Shown here in pieces: positions 13,515 through 14,947 of a stretch of 14,947 nt of DNA. Numbering within the stretch: position 1 is the first letter of the stretch; each line of letters opens with the position of its first letter. Source of the stretch: MGIIb-O3 sp046710875 (GTDB lineage: Archaea > Thermoplasmatota > Poseidoniia > Poseidoniales > Thalassarchaeaceae); NCBI GenBank assembly GCA_046710875.1, contig JBKEHQ010000031.1, forward strand, positions 1 to 14,947, in the 5' to 3' direction. Under the pieces are notes generated by a model, which was not told the DNA's origin, ran no database searches, and saw only the letters and a program-made list of their open reading frames with translations. A program made the translations under genes and the position numbers.

Positions 13515-14573
13515 ATGGCATCCATTCATTGCTTGGGAACGGGGCTAGTGGGGTCATTTGTAGCCAAAAGATTAGCCATTAATGGCCATCTAGTCTATGC
13601 ACATGACATTGCCCCGAATTCACAATTGATTGGGCATCAAAACATCACGATAGTAGAAGGCGATGCATTAGAAATAATTGTTGATGTAAACAAAATGCCT
13701 AAATTTGATTTAATAGTCAATATGTTACCTGGAGATATCGGGCATGAGGCAATGAAGATACTATGCCCTCAAAATGTTAAAGTTGTAGATTTGAGCTTTA
13801 GTGAAATTACTCCAGATAGTTTAATCAAGGGCAATAAGAATAAGAATTCTACAGTATTATGGGATGTTGGAATTGCCCCTGGACTATCAAATATGCTAAT
13901 CTCCATAGCCCATAGGAGGCTGGGTAAACTTAAAGTTGGAGAAATTAGAGTAGGAGGCAATCCAATCGATAAAATAGGAGGATGGAATTACATGGCACCA
14001 TTTTCTCCGAAGGATGTTATTGCAGAATATACACGTCCTGCAAGAGTAGTTAGAGATTCAAATATCGCCGTATTGAAACCATTATCTGAAAGGCACAATA
14101 TCCACGTATCTGGAAAGGGGCAGATGGAAGCATTTCTAACAGATGGATTGAGAAGTATATTGACCTCAATACCGGCAACAGAATTATCAGAATTCACAGT
14201 TAGATGGCCAGGCCACATTCAGAAATACATTGATGAATTTAATGATGGAACACTAGATTATGACCAATTATTAAAAGATTGGGAATATAATGAAAATGTA
14301 GAAGAATTTACTTGGATGGAAGTAATAGCGATTAATCACGATGATAAAATGATGAAATGGACAATATCTGATGAAGGTGCGAATGATGGTCATTCTATGG
14401 CTAGATGTACGGGCTTGGTAACAGTATTTTGCATAGAAGAATGGCTAAATAATCCTGATATGCTTACAAAGGGCATTCATGCTCCAGAAGAATTAGATAA
14501 TGAGATCATAGAAAGAATAATCAAAAATATTAAGAATGAAAATATATTTATAGAATTCGAATGTAATTTTTAA
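13515..14573 (+). CDS. Saccharopine / lysine dehydrogenase-like oxidoreductase
   Basis: A 352-residue protein starting at ATG 13515 (an in-frame TTG at 13500 would add five residues). The Rossmann motif is GTGLVG (8-13); Asp31 is near the end of beta-2, suggesting NAD. Family signatures are DVGIAPGLSN (117-126), EYTRPARVVRD (171-181), EAFLTDGLRS (205-214) and RWPGH (230-234), the pattern of saccharopine dehydrogenase-like and L-lysine 6-dehydrogenase enzymes. These act on the epsilon-amino group of lysine or saccharopine; the exact substrate here is not clear. It is divergent from trpS with a 95-nt gap and convergent, one base from the stop of the last gene. Confidence 0.85.
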   Translation: MASIHCLGTGLVGSFVAKRLAINGHLVYAHDIAPNSQLIGHQNITIVEGDALEIIVDVNKMPKFDLIVNMLPGDIGHEAMKILCPQNVKVVDLSFSEITPDSLIKGNKNKNSTVLWDVGIAPGLSNMLISIAHRRLGKLKVGEIRVGGNPIDKIGGWNYMAPFSPKDVIAEYTRPARVVRDSNIAVLKPLSERHNIHVSGKGQMEAFLTDGLRSILTSIPATELSEFTVRWPGHIQKYIDEFNDGTLDYDQLLKDWEYNENVEEFTWMEVIAINHDDKMMKWTISDEGANDGHSMARCTGLVTVFCIEEWLNNPDMLTKGIHAPEELDNEIIERIIKNIKNENIFIEFECNF

Positions 14574-14574
14574 T

Positions 14575-14947
14575 TTAATCTAATGTTGTATCGTATTTAT
14601 CTTTTATTATTAACCACTTTATTGCGATTGGAGTTGCAATTAGAGTAATTATTGCGATTCCTATTATAGGCCAATTAAAATCAGGTTCCGAGGATCTTTC
14701 TATTAGCCACGTAAATAATATTTCAGAATCTAAAAAGTCTGAAGCAGATTCCCTGAGGTTACTGACGTGATGCCCCACGACGGTAACGCCATTGTGTAAA
14801 TCATTGAATGTCATTAGAGGGTTACTTATTGTAGAATTCAAATTTGAATTTTCAAATATTAACTTATATGATTCATTTGGTGAGATGGTTAGTATAATTT
14901 TGTTATCGGCATTTCTCCAACCGGCTTTAAGATTCTGATCAGTTTCA
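14575..14947 (-). CDS. C-terminal part of a membrane-anchored extracellular protein, partial
   Basis: The minus-strand frame is open from the right edge to the stop at 14575, giving 123 residues of a larger protein; the TTG at 14841 is not its start. The visible part begins ETDQNLKAGWRNADNKIILT, continues as a beta-type, Ser/Asn-rich domain (ISPNESYKLIFENSNLN, VTVVGHHVSN) and ends with one membrane helix (WPIIGIAIITLIATPIAIKW) and a short basic tail KDKYDTTLD. This is a C-terminal membrane anchor, with the domain probably outside. I do not recognise the family. Its architecture resembles the left-edge gene, but no sequence relation is apparent. Confidence 0.7.
   Translation of the reverse strand, partial: ETDQNLKAGWRNADNKIILTISPNESYKLIFENSNLNSTISNPLMTFNDLHNGVTVVGHHVSNLRESASDFLDSEILFTWLIERSSEPDFNWPIIGIAIITLIATPIAIKWLIIKDKYDTTLD

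Noticed and set aside
13420..13557. 46-residue N-terminal extension of TrpRS
   Set aside because: It overlaps the divergent dehydrogenase start, lacks family similarity, and ATG 13419 leads directly into the normal archaeal TrpRS N-terminus with a TATA-like box upstream.
14575..14841. Complete 88-residue gene starting at TTG 14841
   Set aside because: The same frame stays open to the right edge with protein-like sequence, so it is the C-terminal end of a larger gene.
1..14947. CRISPR array, insertion sequence or toxin-antitoxin/defence cluster
   Set aside because: No regular direct repeats, transposase motifs or recognisable defence domains were found. The CPBP protease alone is not evidence of an abortive-infection system.

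Overview
The window reads as a compact, AT-rich chromosomal segment of an archaeon. Archaeal hallmarks are a proteasome beta subunit with a short propeptide, an FttA/aCPSF1 beta-CASP nuclease with N-terminal KH region, a ZPR1-type zinc protein, an archaeal-type TrpRS, a SepF-like protein, and TATA-like boxes about 22-30 nt upstream of start codons. Together with LDH-like malate dehydrogenase and a proton-translocating transhydrogenase, this suggests a planktonic Thermoplasmatota lineage such as Marine Group II/III (Poseidoniales-like). The lineage is an inference from gene content only. No phage, transposase, CRISPR or defence genes are visible.

Layout. 1-732 (-): partial exported protein with a C-x-C-H motif, open at the left edge. 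810-3711 (-): three-gene NAD(P) transhydrogenase operon, pntAA-pntAB-pntB, with overlapping or nearly touching genes. 3817-4503 (-): CPBP/CAAX-type membrane protease, divergent from 4583-6336 (+), a malate dehydrogenase plus Nudix hydrolase pair. 6337-7344: the least explained kilobase, with GC-rich inverted repeats, an apparently frameshifted two-TM protein (-), T-rich tracts and an 11-bp inverted repeat directly behind a tRNA-Pro(TGG) at 7345-7422 (-). 7464-7904 (-): zinc-ribbon protein, divergent from a small two-TM protein at 7998-8267 (+). 8269-10883 (-): proteasome beta, then FttA, separated by a strong bulged hairpin. 11043-12040 (+): SepF-like and ZPR1-like pair, convergent with trpS (12037-13419, -). 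13515-14573 (+): saccharopine/lysine dehydrogenase-like enzyme, convergent with a partial membrane-anchored protein at the right edge.

How the genes fit together. Transhydrogenase and malate dehydrogenase link proton-motive force, NADPH and central carbon flow. Proteasome, FttA, TrpRS and tRNA-Pro are information and protein-turnover genes, and SepF is a division gene. Most of the window is ordinary housekeeping sequence. The points worth a second look are the untranslated structures around psmB/FttA and the tRNA, the probable frameshift near 7093-7097, a catalytic-domain insertion in TrpRS, and an Asn at a proton-channel His position of PntB. I do not see convincing evidence of a wholly new multi-gene system.
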